Shown: positions 1 to 8,561, counted from the first letter of the stretch. The stretch: DNA of 64,000 nucleotides from Bacillus sp. SB49 (GCF_000469135.2 NZ_CP048117.1:797001-861000); one strand, 5' to 3'. The notes: generated from the letters alone by a model not told the origin. Made by a program: numbers and translations.

Positions 1-9
1 TACACTGCC

Positions 10-828
10 TCAAGCGTCATTAATGGTAACAAGCGCTTGTTTTAAGTCGTTAAACGTTTCTAGGTCTTTGAAATTCATGCCTGATTGTATCGCAGCAATG
101 GCCATTTCTGTGCGAATGCCGGTGAGCACTGTTCTAGTTCCCAGTAATTTAATCGTCTTCGTCAAATTAAATAAATCGTTGATAAAGACGTCATCGAACG
201 TAGCTATCCCTGAAAAATCGATAAAAAGAAGACGGAGGCTGTGCTCTTTTACTTTGTTCAACGTATGTTCCTTCACGATGTCGAATCGCTCCGGAGAGAA
301 TTCGCCCACAAGAGGAAGGACGGCCTGAAATTCATCGATGAGAACGACGGGAGTGGAAATTTCATTTAAATGGTTTTCCATTTCCGTATGTTCTTTTTCT
401 TTCGTCCAATTATAATTCGCGGTCGTCGCACGAATTGCTGCATCAAATGCTGCGACGATTTCCTCTGTTACGAGAAAGCCTTCATCTACTTTTGCTTCAT
501 AAATAAATTCTGATTTCCTCATATGTCTGATCAAGGCTAAGCGGAAAACACTTAACACATCCACGGTTTGTTTTAGCAGGATACCTTGAGAATATAAATA
601 GTTCTCCATATCATAACCGATTTCGGCAGCATTCGTTTCGTCTGGGTGCTGTAATAGACTTTTCGCAACGCGATCGAGTAGCAGGCGGAGCATTTCGAAG
701 TGGTAATTCAATTCTGATTCTGTATATTTGATCTGCAGCTCGTCCAATGTTTTTGGTAACAGTTCATTTACTAATGTGGTCTGATTGTCCGCTAAGTATT
801 GAGCAAAACGCTGATTCAGTGCCGTCAT
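10..828 (-). CDS. RsbR-type stressosome protein with C-terminal STAS domain
   Basis: A 272-residue cytoplasmic protein of the RsbT co-antagonist (RsbR) family. The N-terminal half is helical and variable, like the globin-like sensor half of RsbR paralogues. The C-terminal half (about 150-265) is a STAS domain: it begins with a STPVV segment followed by LPLVGEF, and has an IDFSG phosphorylation-loop region. In Bacillus such proteins form the stressosome with RsbS and RsbT and gate the sigma-B stress response. No rsbS or rsbT is nearby, so this is an orphan paralogue, like another at 27177-28010. It is monocistronic, facing leftward. ATG start at 828 with GAAAGGAG-type ribosome site just upstream. 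Family confident; sensed signal unknown. Confidence 0.85.
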   Translation of the reverse strand: MTALNQRFAQYLADNQTTLVNELLPKTLDELQIKYTESELNYHFEMLRLLLDRVAKSLLQHPDETNAAEIGYDMENYLYSQGILLKQTVDVLSVFRLALIRHMRKSEFIYEAKVDEGFLVTEEIVAAFDAAIRATTANYNWTKEKEHTEMENHLNEISTPVVLIDEFQAVLPLVGEFSPERFDIVKEHTLNKVKEHSLRLLFIDFSGIATFDDVFINDLFNLTKTIKLLGTRTVLTGIRTEMAIAAIQSGMNFKDLETFNDLKQALVTINDA

Positions 829-912
829 AATAGACTCCTTTCTAAAACCTCTTTTTCTTGTACCCTATTTTATACCAATATAACTTATTTGTATAATATT
901 CATAGAAGATAC

Positions 913-939
913 GAAAAGCCCCTGCTTTTAGCAGGAGCT
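913..939 (-). terminator. Intrinsic terminator overlapping the stop of the VCBS-like gene
   Basis: On the minus strand AGCTCCTGC pairs with GCAGGGGCT around a short A-rich loop, followed by TTTTCG. The stop codon of the upstream gene lies in the first arm. Confidence 0.7.
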
Positions 940-1678
940 ATTCATTGACTGCCGTTCCTAAGACGGCGGCATACTGATTGTCGAAGAAGGGGGAGAAGTG
1001 GTTGTCTTTCCAACTTAAAGGTGTCTGCATGAGACCGAGTCCATCTGCATTGTATTGCCCGATGATTCGCTGCAGAGCATATAATTCATAAATTCCATCT
1101 CCGTTGAAATCAATAGGATAGAGCTGGTTAAGTCCGGAAACAGATCCTGTAAGCGGTTGTTTCAATGCGCCGTCTTCATTATAAATGTCCGCTAAATATT
1201 GTTTGTCCCTATTGCTGAGGTCGATCATAAAGGATAAGTGGAGCGTGTTATTGATGACTTCAACCAAATAGTTATCCTTATAGGTAACGCTGTAGTCAAA
1301 TGTTTGATCAAACACTTCATAATCGAAGAGAAGCCGGGGGTGATTGGCTAGGAAGGAATAGATATAAAAATACCCAAATCCTCCACTCCCTCCAGAGTCC
1401 ATACTTACCAGGATGTCATCTGTACCGCTTCCTGTGAAATCTCCGAGGAAAAGACGCGGATTATAGCCTGTATTGGTCTTTAAAGGGATTGAGTGAAACT
1501 TGTTGTTTCTGCCATCCTGAATGACGAGTGTAATGTTCGTAATATAGGGGCTGTCGGGTGTTTCCTGCCCGACAAGATAAACTTGGTCTTCGAGGGAGTC
1601 CCCGTTAACCTCTCCTTGAGCATAAGAATAGATGGAAGAAGTATAGTGGTTCTGTCGGTGATATACGTATGGGTGCAT
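938..1678 (-). CDS. FG-GAP/VCBS-repeat-like hypothetical protein
   Basis: About 246 residues; not recognised as a named gene. Two segments resemble Ca-binding FG-GAP/VCBS blades: FLGDFTGSGTDDILVSMDSGG and PIDFNGDGIYELY, each with the DxNGDGxxE/D pattern of beta-propeller proteins. There is no obvious signal peptide, so location is uncertain. An in-frame TTG at 1720 would add 14 residues, but GGAAGG sits 10 bases before the ATG at 1678, so that start is preferred. It reads leftward and ends in a hairpin terminator. Proteins of this kind in Bacillaceae are often spore- or surface-associated, but nothing here proves it. Confidence 0.6.
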   Translation of the reverse strand: MHPYVYHRQNHYTSSIYSYAQGEVNGDSLEDQVYLVGQETPDSPYITNITLVIQDGRNNKFHSIPLKTNTGYNPRLFLGDFTGSGTDDILVSMDSGGSGGFGYFYIYSFLANHPRLLFDYEVFDQTFDYSVTYKDNYLVEVINNTLHLSFMIDLSNRDKQYLADIYNEDGALKQPLTGSVSGLNQLYPIDFNGDGIYELYALQRIIGQYNADGLGLMQTPLSWKDNHFSPFFDNQYAAVLGTAVNE

Positions 1679-1756
1679 GAGCATCAAACCTTCCGAAGGC
1701 ACTTTCCATACCATATGCAATCATTGATTGGTATGATCATAAAAAATGTAAAAATA

Positions 1757-1783
1757 AAAAACCCCGGATTGGCCGGGGTTTCC
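1757..1783 (-). terminator. Intrinsic terminator
   Basis: AACCCCGG / CCGGGGTT hairpin followed on the minus strand by TTTTTTATTTTTA, right after the stop of the 1785-2240 gene. Confidence 0.85.
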
Positions 1784-1784
1784 A

Positions 1785-2240
1785 TTATAATCGGTGAAAT
1801 CCTTCTTGTTCCAAGAAGTTGGCTGCCTCTTTATAGGTATTGAAAGCCCCTTCCAACTGTTCATCCGCATACACGTGATACCCATCTTCTTCCCGCATCA
1901 ATACAAGGGATTGGTCGTAGTCATTCAACCATTCCTCCATAACCGGGTTCTTCTCAGCAGGAGAGAGGGAGAGAGAGTCAATGGAACGGCGGATAAGAGA
2001 ACGGAGTTCATCCGCACTTATATCACGTATGTTTACCATCCCTTTGTTATCAGCAGGATAGTCTTCTATTTCTCCTGCATAGATGAAGCCGTTCCCGTTT
2101 GGATGAAGGCGGTAAACGACTATTTGTTTTTCGTATAAGCTTTCCTCGTAGTGGAAATTGATTCGACCGAGTGAGATCTCCCGTTTCGACAATTCCGGAA
2201 ATTCTTCAATGATTTCAAGTTTCTCTTCAAATGTAAGCAT
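1785..2240 (-). CDS. Hypothetical protein, Bacillaceae type
   Basis: A soluble, acidic protein of 151 residues with no membrane segment or signal peptide. I do not recognise a family. The N-terminal part (LTFEEKLEIIEEFPEL) is helical; the middle is beta-rich (RINFHYEES, QIVVYRLHPNG); the C-terminus has a DGYHVY strand and a KEAANFLEQEGF helix. The ATG at 2240 is chosen because AGGAGG lies seven bases upstream; the longer in-frame ORF to 2282 has no ribosome site. It is a single gene with its own terminator. Confidence 0.65.
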   Translation of the reverse strand: MLTFEEKLEIIEEFPELSKREISLGRINFHYEESLYEKQIVVYRLHPNGNGFIYAGEIEDYPADNKGMVNIRDISADELRSLIRRSIDSLSLSPAEKNPVMEEWLNDYDQSLVLMREEDGYHVYADEQLEGAFNTYKEAANFLEQEGFHRL

Positions 2241-2425
2241 GGCTGCCTCCTGGTGTTTATACTTGTCTTCAGTATAGCACATAGCTTCTGATGCAAAAAC
2301 GATTGCATTTGTGAGGGCAGAATGCTATAGTAATGAAGCGATGAGCTGTTTGTGTAAGACGAAGTACATGCTTCCGAGGAAGCTAAACGACGATGTGGCG
2401 TCGGTATATTCGCAACAAAAGTCGA

Positions 2426-2456
2426 AGAGCCTTCCCCTAGGGAAGGCTCTTTTTAT
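2426..2456. terminator. Bidirectional hairpin terminator
   Basis: AGAGCCTTCCC / GGGAAGGCTCT perfect stem with a short loop. T-rich tract follows on the plus strand (TTTTTATTTTC); on the minus strand the arm follows the stop of the DUF1206 gene. Confidence 0.75.
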
Positions 2457-3298
2457 TTTCTGCCGAAGTTCATCCGCATATATCTGCCTCTCACAATCTG
2501 GTACACACCATAAAGGATTAAACCTACCGCTATGATGCCGAGAATCCACCTACCATATGGCTGCTGGGATAATTCCGATAAAGCGCCATCCAAGCCTTTC
2601 GCTTCGTCCGGATCCGAAGTAAGTGCCGTTTGAATAAAGAAGAAACCTATAATTCCGAGTACAATACCTCTGGCGGCAAGGCCGTATTTTCCTGCTGTTT
2701 TTGCCGTGTTTACCTCTTTCTTTTCCATATCTTTCGTCCATAATTTTTTCATGAATTTACCGGTTATGCCACCAAAGAATTCATATAATCCATACCCGAT
2801 GATGATAACTCCAACTGCTCCGATGATCCATTCACCAAGTGGCTGCGACATAATTTGGGCGGAAATAGTCTTTTTAGAATCACCGCCTCCGGAACCTGCA
2901 TGCATCGCTATTTGGATTGCTTGATAAGCCAGAGAACCATAAACGACACCACTTACAACATAGCCGGTTCTCATAATCAGTCCTTTCGGATCTAATCCGT
3001 TGTTCTGTGGATCGAAGAACGCTTCTACTAAAACCCAGCAAATGTAGCCTATCAGTCCGATGCCGATCATCCAAAGCAGCCATTCCCCAAACTTCACCCC
3101 GGCCAAAGACTGGAACATACCGCTTGTCCCGGTCGTTTTACCCCCTATGCCGAGTACCGCCATAAACGTCAATATCCCTACAAGGAAGTACACAATTCCC
3201 TTTGCCATGTAGCCGATTCGTCCGATTCTGCGGATCCACGGCTTTACATCTTCCTTCGTTTTTCTGACGTGGCGATTGTCTTTTAATGACGTATCCAT
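2453..3298 (-). CDS. DUF1206 multi-span membrane protein
   Basis: 281 residues. After a charged N-terminus (MDTSLKDNRHVRKTKEDVKPW) come six hydrophobic segments arranged as three similar pairs, each starting with a GYxxxGIVY/GLAARGIVLG-like motif (about residues 30-95, 115-190, 205-275). This triplicated two-helix repeat is the signature of DUF1206. The function is unknown; in Bacillus it is an integral membrane protein. The ATG at 3298 is preceded by AAAGGA; the in-frame ATG at 3370 would add 24 unsupported residues. Monocistronic, with a terminator at 2426-2456. Confidence 0.8.
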   Translation of the reverse strand: MDTSLKDNRHVRKTKEDVKPWIRRIGRIGYMAKGIVYFLVGILTFMAVLGIGGKTTGTSGMFQSLAGVKFGEWLLWMIGIGLIGYICWVLVEAFFDPQNNGLDPKGLIMRTGYVVSGVVYGSLAYQAIQIAMHAGSGGGDSKKTISAQIMSQPLGEWIIGAVGVIIIGYGLYEFFGGITGKFMKKLWTKDMEKKEVNTAKTAGKYGLAARGIVLGIIGFFFIQTALTSDPDEAKGLDGALSELSQQPYGRWILGIIAVGLILYGVYQIVRGRYMRMNFGRK

Positions 3299-3422
3299 TC
3301 CATCACGGTCCTTTCTTGATACTTGTATACTTCGGTTATTTTCCCTATGGATAAATAAAGGAAACCGCATAGATAAAAGAATCCGCCAATGGTATGATTA
3401 TAAATAAGAAGAAGGTGAATAA

Positions 3423-3656
3423 ATGATGTATATGACGATTGAAGAAACGGCAGAGTACCTTGATCTGCCTGCTGACTATATAACGCATCTCGTCCATCAC
3501 CATAAGATAAAAACCGTCCATGACGGGACGCAGTTTCTCATTAATAAACATCAATTCAACAATCACTTGGAACAAATGGAAAAATACAGAGATATGATCC
3601 AGGCGTATTTGAACGAACCCATTCCTGAAGATCCTGACATCAAAGACGAAGATTAA
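3423..3656 (+). CDS. Small excisionase-like helix-turn-helix DNA-binding protein
   Basis: 77 residues. Residues 1-45 (MTIEETAEYLDLPADYITHLVHHHKI, then TQFLINKHQF) match the MerR/excisionase-type winged HTH (HTH_17) that reads 'EAAEYLgvs..tv..li..gkl'. The C-terminal tail is acidic (EDPDIKDED). A likely sequence-specific DNA-binding protein or small regulator; no integrase or phage gene is nearby, so it is not a phage excisionase by context. AAGAAGGTG precedes the ATG. Short gene with own terminator. Confidence 0.75.
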   Translation: MMYMTIEETAEYLDLPADYITHLVHHHKIKTVHDGTQFLINKHQFNNHLEQMEKYRDMIQAYLNEPIPEDPDIKDED

Positions 3657-3658
3657 AA

Positions 3659-3685
3659 AAAGCAGAGCATATGCTCTGCTTTTCG
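3659..3685 (+). terminator. Intrinsic terminator
   Basis: AAGCAGAGCAT / ATGCTCTGCTT perfect stem followed by TTCGAATT; A-tract upstream also suits the other strand. Confidence 0.75.
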
Positions 3686-3759
3686 AATTACACATAAAGC
3701 TATTTTTTAATGTAATGGGACAAAAAAACTTCTCTTACTTCGAATATTGTGAGTAAATG

Positions 3760-4140
3760 CTAAGATTTTACAGCTATCGCTTCGATTTCGACTTTTGCAC
3801 CTTTTGGAAGCTTGCTGACTTCCACAGCTGCCCTCGCGGGATAAGGCTCTTCTAGGAAGCCGGCATATACTTCATTTACAGTGGTGAAATCATCCATGGA
3901 ATCCAGGAAGATATTCATTTTCACGACATTGCGGAAGCTTAGTCCGGCTTCTGTCAATATAGCCTCGATGTTTTTCATTACTTGTGCCGTCTGTTCTTTC
4001 ACCTCGTCCGAAACGAACTCCATCGTTTTTGGATCAAGAGGAATCTGTCCAGAAATGAAAACCAAATTTCCGAGATCGGCAGCCTGGGAGTATGGCCCGA
4101 TGGCACTTGGTGCGTTTTCAGTCGAAATTGCTTTAAACAT
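3760..4140 (-). CDS. ridA: RidA family reactive intermediate deaminase
   Basis: 126 residues, typical RidA (YjgF/YER057c/UK114) length. Recognisable blocks: APSAIGPYSQA near the N-terminus, VFISGQIPLDP, EQTAQVMKNIEAILTEAG, VVKMNIFL and YPARAAVEVSKLPKGAKVEIEAIA, including the conserved Arg that binds the substrate carboxylate. RidA hydrolyses enamine/imine intermediates (e.g. 2-aminoacrylate) released by PLP enzymes. The ATG at 4140 has GGAGG eight bases upstream; the in-frame ATG at 4155 lies before that site and is not used. In B. subtilis the homologue (yabJ) sits by purR; here it stands alone. Confidence 0.93.
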   Translation of the reverse strand: MFKAISTENAPSAIGPYSQAADLGNLVFISGQIPLDPKTMEFVSDEVKEQTAQVMKNIEAILTEAGLSFRNVVKMNIFLDSMDDFTTVNEVYAGFLEEPYPARAAVEVSKLPKGAKVEIEAIAVKS

Positions 4141-4330
4141 GAAACATTCCTCCATATGTATGTTTTCATATATCCTAACATGAAGTCAGAAATAACAGAA
4201 CGTTTTTTTATTTCCCGGGCAATTCTCGACACTGTTCATAAACGGAAATTCATTGAATAGTAAAAGTTTGCTTAAAATAATGTTTAGATAGGAAATAAAA
4301 GGGTAATCTACATGAGAAGGAGCTGAGTAT

Positions 4331-4504
4331 ATGAATTACAAAGAAAAACTTGAAAGACAAATTGAAGAATTGAGAGTCCGAATGTATGATATATATAATC
4401 AGAATCCCAACGATGAAGAATTGCTTCGAGTATCTCAGGAGCTGGATGATCTTTTGAATAGATTCCGTGGCCAATCACTGGAATTAAAAGAACAACTCAC
4501 TTAA
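4331..4504 (+). CDS. Spo0E-like aspartyl-phosphate phosphatase (57 aa)
   Basis: Begins ATGAATTAC at 4331 and ends TAA at 4504; AAGGAG lies eight bases before the start. The protein is a short two-helix hairpin: LERQIEELRVRMYDIY, a turn NQNPNDEE, then LLRVSQELDDLLNRF. The SQELD motif (residues 35-39) is the signature of the Spo0E/YisI/YnzD family, which dephosphorylates Spo0A~P and so restrains sporulation entry. It agrees with the spore-coat gene in this window. The target regulator could be another response regulator; the family call is firm. Confidence 0.88.
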   Translation: MNYKEKLERQIEELRVRMYDIYNQNPNDEELLRVSQELDDLLNRFRGQSLELKEQLT

Positions 4505-4549
4505 TTGCATGTTAATATACATAGGTGCTGCTTGCTTACGGAGCTGGAT

Positions 4550-4665
4550 GTGTGATAATTTAAAAGCAATGCCACCCTGCAATCGATACGACTGCGGGAA
4601 CTTAACCAATTCTCTGGGTGGCAGGTTATTATAAAAGTAAAAGACAGATTAGCTCTGTCTTATAA
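4550..4665 (+). ncRNA. Candidate structured RNA element (unassigned)
   Basis: No ORF. TGCCACCC (4570-4577) pairs perfectly with GGGTGGCA (4616-4623), enclosing a 7-bp hairpin GCAATCG / CGACTGC with one mismatch and an ATA loop. A second hairpin, AAGACAGA / TCTGTCTT, follows at about 4640-4661 with a T-rich tail. It lies between the Spo0E-like gene and cstA; I could not match it to a known riboswitch. It may be a 3' UTR, an independent RNA or chance folding. Direction is inferred only from neighbours. Confidence 0.35.
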
Positions 4666-4680
4666 TATTAGTTTTAAAAT

Positions 4681-4720
4681 AGAAAAGGCCGCCGAAACCC
4701 AGTTTCCGGCGGCCTTTTCT
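4681..4720. terminator. Strong bidirectional terminator
   Basis: AGAAAAGGCCGCCG / CGGCGGCCTTTTCT stem (with one bulge) separating the Spo0E-side region from cstA. Confidence 0.85.
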
Positions 4721-4801
4721 ATGGAATTTTTCATTTGGTTCCATTGTATCCGCTACCAAATAAGAAAAAAAAGATAAAAAAATAAATATTCTGAAAATGG
4801 G

Positions 4802-4830
4802 TTGTTTTTCGACATCTGCACAGATAAAAT
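4802..4830 (+). promoter_or_regulatory. Putative sigma-A promoter of cstA
   Basis: TTGTTT at 4802-4807, 17-base spacer, TAAAAT at 4825-4830, about 35 bases before the cstA start. Consensus match is fair; not verified. Confidence 0.5.
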
Positions 4831-4864
4831 ACTCCTTACATTCCATTTGAGAGGGGGCTCAGCG

Positions 4865-6310
4865 ATGATTACATTTGTCGCATCCATCGTATTACTATTA
4901 TTAGGTTATCTCATATATGCAAAGGTGGTAGAACGAATTTTCGGGATTGATGACCAAAAGGCGACACCGGCCTATGAAAAGAACGACGGTTTTGATTACA
5001 TGCCGATGAGTTGGTGGAAAGCGAGTCTCATACAGCTTTTGAATATCGCTGGGTTAGGCCCTATATTCGGTGCCGTCATGGGGGCGTTATATGGACCGAT
5101 CGCCTTCTTGTGGATCGTAGTCGGTTCCATATTCGCAGGCGCGGTTCACGACTATTTCTCCGGGATGCTGTCCCTACGTCATAATGGAGCACAATTCCCG
5201 GCCCTTGTCGGAAAATATTTGGGTAAATACCCGAAAACGGTCATCAATGTTCTTTCCATCGCTCTGATGGTTCTCGTTACTGCTGCCTTTACTGCAGGTC
5301 CGGCACAGCTGATGGCTGAGGTTACACCTCTTGGATTCTTAACGTGTATCTTTATCATATTTGCTTATTTTCTGGCAGCAACCATCCTGCCTGTCAATAA
5401 AATCATCGGCAGGATCTATCCAGTGTTCGGGGCTATTCTTATCTTTATGGCGGCTGCTATAGGAATCGGCTTGTTTTTCTTCGACTATTCTGTGCCGAAC
5501 TTGACGATGCAGAATCTCCATCCAGATGAACTGCCAATCTGGCCGTTGCTGATGGTAACTGTTTCGTGCGGAGCGATTTCAGGATTCCACAGCACCCAGA
5601 GTCCGATACTCGCCAGAACATTGAAGAAAGAAAGTGAAGGAAGAAAGGTATTCTATGGAGCTATGATTGCTGAGGGGGTCATTGCTTTGATCTGGGCGGC
5701 AGCCGGTATGACCTTCTTCGGCAGTACGGAGTCCCTGCAGGCAGCACTTGCCTCCGGAGGGCCAGCGGGCGTCGTAAACGAAATCAGTACGACAACCCTT
5801 GGTACATTAGGAGGAATACTGGCAGTCCTTGGTGTCATCCTGCTCCCGATCACAACAGGAGATACCGCACTGCGCTCTTCGCGGATGATGTTGATGGACT
5901 TTGTTAAGGAAGTTACCAGTAAGAAACTGGACGGAAGATGGACAGCAGCTTTGTTTGCAATCCCTGTAGCAATTCCAGCATTCTTATTGACACAGATGAA
6001 TTATAATTTCCTGTGGCGTTACGTCGGATGGTCCAATCAGGTTGTGGCTACCGTTATGTTATGGACAGCAGCTATGTACTTGCTGAAAAATCAAAAGTTT
6101 CATTGGATTTGCAGCGTTCCCGCTTTGTTCATGACAGCTGTTGTAAGTTCTTATATCTTTTATGCTCCGGAAGGTTTCAGCATGTCCTACTCCACTTCCA
6201 TGGTCATCGGCTCAATCATCTGGGTTGCAGTCGCTTCGTGGTTCGTATGGCAGCTCATCCGTCATAAATCAGAAGGTAAGAGTAATGCACTGCCAGCAAA
6301 GGCAAGTTAA
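4865..6310 (+). CDS. cstA: Carbon starvation protein CstA family transporter
   Basis: 481 residues, of the short CstA form. It is a polytopic membrane protein of about 13 segments. Family blocks: PMSWWKASLIQLLNIAGLGPIFGA, VVGSIFAGAVHDYFSGMLSLRHNGAQ, CGAISGFHSTQSPILAR, and PITTGDTALRSSR near residue 325. CstA-type proteins import peptides or pyruvate (BtsT) during carbon limitation. The usual small YbdD partner is absent. The ATG at 4865 follows GAGGGGG; an earlier in-frame TTG at 4802 lies in the promoter. Monocistronic with terminator at 6391. Substrate in Bacillaceae is not settled. Confidence 0.9.
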   Translation: MITFVASIVLLLLGYLIYAKVVERIFGIDDQKATPAYEKNDGFDYMPMSWWKASLIQLLNIAGLGPIFGAVMGALYGPIAFLWIVVGSIFAGAVHDYFSGMLSLRHNGAQFPALVGKYLGKYPKTVINVLSIALMVLVTAAFTAGPAQLMAEVTPLGFLTCIFIIFAYFLAATILPVNKIIGRIYPVFGAILIFMAAAIGIGLFFFDYSVPNLTMQNLHPDELPIWPLLMVTVSCGAISGFHSTQSPILARTLKKESEGRKVFYGAMIAEGVIALIWAAAGMTFFGSTESLQAALASGGPAGVVNEISTTTLGTLGGILAVLGVILLPITTGDTALRSSRMMLMDFVKEVTSKKLDGRWTAALFAIPVAIPAFLLTQMNYNFLWRYVGWSNQVVATVMLWTAAMYLLKNQKFHWICSVPALFMTAVVSSYIFYAPEGFSMSYSTSMVIGSIIWVAVASWFVWQLIRHKSEGKSNALPAKAS

Positions 6311-6390
6311 TCTATCGGAGGAGAGATTAACCGGCGATATGTGGAAAGCACCCACTTTCCTGTGAGAAAATATTTCTTTCATAATCAGCA

Positions 6391-6426
6391 GAAACCATCC
6401 TTGAAGGGTGGTTTCTTTTTGTTTTT
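6391..6426 (+). terminator. Intrinsic terminator of cstA
   Basis: GAAACCATCC / GGGTGGTTTC hairpin followed by TTTTTGTTTTTT. Confidence 0.9.
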
Positions 6427-6520
6427 TAAGAAAAGAGTAGTCAAAAAATGTCTATAACCAAGTAAATTTATCGGTTTATTGTGTTAATATAGAAGAAAAG
6501 ATTGGGGAGGAGTCAGTTCA

Positions 6521-7459
6521 ATGAGCAAAATTTATGTACTTCACGAGAACGATGAGTGGACCGACCATTTAACCAAACGTCTGCAGGAGTTGAACCTACC
6601 GTATGAACTATGGCATTTGGACGAAGGAATGCTTGATTTGACAAGCGAACCGCCGGAAGGGATCTTTTATAATCGGATCAGCGCATCTTCCCATACGAGA
6701 AATCATCGATATGCTCCGGAATTTACAGAAGCTGTACTTGCCTGGCTGGAACGTCACGGGAGGACGGTGGTGAACGGAAGCAGGGCCCTCCGTCTGGAAG
6801 TCAGTAAAGTCAATCAGTATATGGCATTGAATCAGGCTGGTATCGAAGCACCTGCCACTATATCGGCTGTGGGGAAGGATAATATTATCAAAGCAGCGGA
6901 ACGCCTCGGATCCGAATCGTTCATCACGAAGCACAACCGTGCAGGAAAAGGGCAGGGGGTTCAACTCTTCCATTCGGTGGGAGCGCTGAAGGAATACCTC
7001 GACAGTGCGGCCTTTGAAGAACCAGTTGATGGTATAACATTAATTCAGCAATATATCGAAGCACCTGAACCATATATCGTTCGTCATGAATTCGTCGGCG
7101 GCAAGTTTCTGTACGGCGTAAGAGTGGATACGTCTGACGGCTTCGAGCTTTGTCCTGCGGACGCATGTTCGATCGAGGATGCCTATTGTCCGGCGGATGC
7201 TCCACAAGCGGCAAAGTTTGAAGTGTTGGAGAACTATCAACCCGACATCATCGACCGTTACGAAAGATTTTTAAGGGAGAATGACATTCAGGTTGCCGGT
7301 ATTGAAGCAATTCAGGACAGGCATGGATGGTTGTACACCTATGATGTAAATACGAATACGAATTACAATTCGGAGGCGGAAGAGAAAGCGGGAAGATATG
7401 GCATGCTCGAACTGGCTGAATACCTTGGCAGGCTGCTCCACAGAGTCCCCGTCCGATGA
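6521..7459 (+). CDS. ATP-grasp (RimK-like) carboxylate-amine ligase
   Basis: 312 residues. N-terminal pre-ATP-grasp domain (about 1-100), then the ATP-grasp fold: KVNQYMALNQAGI, FITKHNRAGKGQGVQLF (the glycine-rich ATP-binding loop with Lys), IQQYIEAPEPYIVRHEFVGGKFLYGVRV, and a metal-binding end YTYDVNTNTNYN. The last motif matches the DVNxNPxY signature of alpha-L-glutamate ligases. Such enzymes join an acyl-phosphate carboxylate to an amine, but the substrates here are unknown. GGGGAGGAG precedes the ATG by ten bases. Single gene; terminator shared with the convergent yutJ-like gene. Confidence 0.8.
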   Translation: MSKIYVLHENDEWTDHLTKRLQELNLPYELWHLDEGMLDLTSEPPEGIFYNRISASSHTRNHRYAPEFTEAVLAWLERHGRTVVNGSRALRLEVSKVNQYMALNQAGIEAPATISAVGKDNIIKAAERLGSESFITKHNRAGKGQGVQLFHSVGALKEYLDSAAFEEPVDGITLIQQYIEAPEPYIVRHEFVGGKFLYGVRVDTSDGFELCPADACSIEDAYCPADAPQAAKFEVLENYQPDIIDRYERFLRENDIQVAGIEAIQDRHGWLYTYDVNTNTNYNSEAEEKAGRYGMLELAEYLGRLLHRVPVR

Positions 7460-7465
7460 ATAATG

Positions 7466-7500
7466 AAAAAAAGATCACATCCTTCAGGGTGTGATCTTTC
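7466..7500. terminator. Bidirectional terminator between convergent genes
   Basis: AAAGATCACATCC / GGGTGTGATCTTT stem, A-tract before and T-tract after. Confidence 0.9.
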
Positions 7501-7505
7501 CTATT

Positions 7506-8561
7506 TTAGTGACGTTTGCTTAACCACAGCACTCCGGATTTCGCCAGACGCGGAAGCACTCCCGTCATAGGCTTTTGAAGCATATTTCCGAATCCATCAT
7601 TTTTACCAAGAGAACCAAGGGCTCCTTTGAGTTTGACGATGGAAGGTCTGTCCGGTTCTTTTCCTTGAAGAATCGCTGTTAAGACGACTGCGACACGCTC
7701 CCCCTGCTGTCCTGCCAACTGGGCACTCGGAGAATGTTCCGATGATGCGCAGTCTCCTACGACATACACGTTGGGACGGGAAGGTACCTGGTAATAGTCA
7801 TTGACGATGACTTTCTCCTGTTCGTCTTTATCAAAAGGCAGTTCCCTGACAAGGTAACTCGGGCGTACGCCTGCCGTCCATACGGTTACATCATTGATAT
7901 AACAAACGCCGTTGTTACAGACGCCGTCTTTCTCTACATATTCCACATTGGCATTATGAATCACTTCTACATCGTTCTCTTTAAACCATTTCTCTACATA
8001 GTTTTGAATCTTGGAATCAAAAGCTTTTAAGACGGTTTCCCCACGATCCAGCAGGCGGATGTTTAAGTCTGAGCGGCTTTCACGAACTTCTGAAGCGACT
8101 TCGATCCCGCTCAACCCTGCTCCTACCACGGTTACGCTGCCATAAGCATCTAAATTATTAATCGCATATCCTGCGCTTCGGGCTTTTGAGAACGTCTGGA
8201 CACTTTCTGTGAATTCCTGTGCTCCTACGATGCCGTGATAATTGTCTTCACAGCCGAGCCCTATAAGTAAATAATCGTAGGGAACATTTTCGCTCCCTTT
8301 TAATAAGATCTGCTCATTCGTAACATCAATCTTTTCAATTTCATCAAACACGTAGCGAACTTGTTCATGTTTCGGGAAATCCACACGAGCATGTCGGTCC
8401 GATTCGGTTCCGGCGGCAATCGTATAGAATTCCGTTTTTAAAGAATGATAAGGGTTTCTGTCCACGACGGTGATGCGCACATCATCTCCTATGTTATCCA
8501 GCAGACCGTGCAGTGTGTGCATACCCCCGTAGCCGCCCCCCAAAATAACGACTTCTTTCAT
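7506..8561 (-). CDS. yutJ: YutJ-like NAD(P)/FAD-dependent oxidoreductase (type II NADH dehydrogenase family)
   Basis: 351 residues, matching the length of B. subtilis YutJ. FAD-binding Rossmann motif GGGYGGMHTLHGL (residues 8-20), a second nucleotide fold VVGAGLSGIEVASEV, and the FAD-binding VYVVGDCAS near residue 265. The fold belongs with Ndh-type quinone reductases that pass electrons from NADH to menaquinone at the membrane; a role distinct from respiratory Ndh is possible. The C-terminus lacks an obvious membrane helix but ends in a short amphipathic basic stretch. ATG at 8561, preceded by GGTGGAAC. Symbol by resemblance only. Confidence 0.82.
   Translation of the reverse strand: MKEVVILGGGYGGMHTLHGLLDNIGDDVRITVVDRNPYHSLKTEFYTIAAGTESDRHARVDFPKHEQVRYVFDEIEKIDVTNEQILLKGSENVPYDYLLIGLGCEDNYHGIVGAQEFTESVQTFSKARSAGYAINNLDAYGSVTVVGAGLSGIEVASEVRESRSDLNIRLLDRGETVLKAFDSKIQNYVEKWFKENDVEVIHNANVEYVEKDGVCNNGVCYINDVTVWTAGVRPSYLVRELPFDKDEQEKVIVNDYYQVPSRPNVYVVGDCASSEHSPSAQLAGQQGERVAVVLTAILQGKEPDRPSIVKLKGALGSLGKNDGFGNMLQKPMTGVLPRLAKSGVLWLSKRH

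Noticed and set aside
6339-6365. 8-codon frame after cstA, where a YbdD-like gene would be expected
   Set aside because: GGAGGAG is 13 bases away and the product bears no similarity to YbdD; read as chance within the 3' region.
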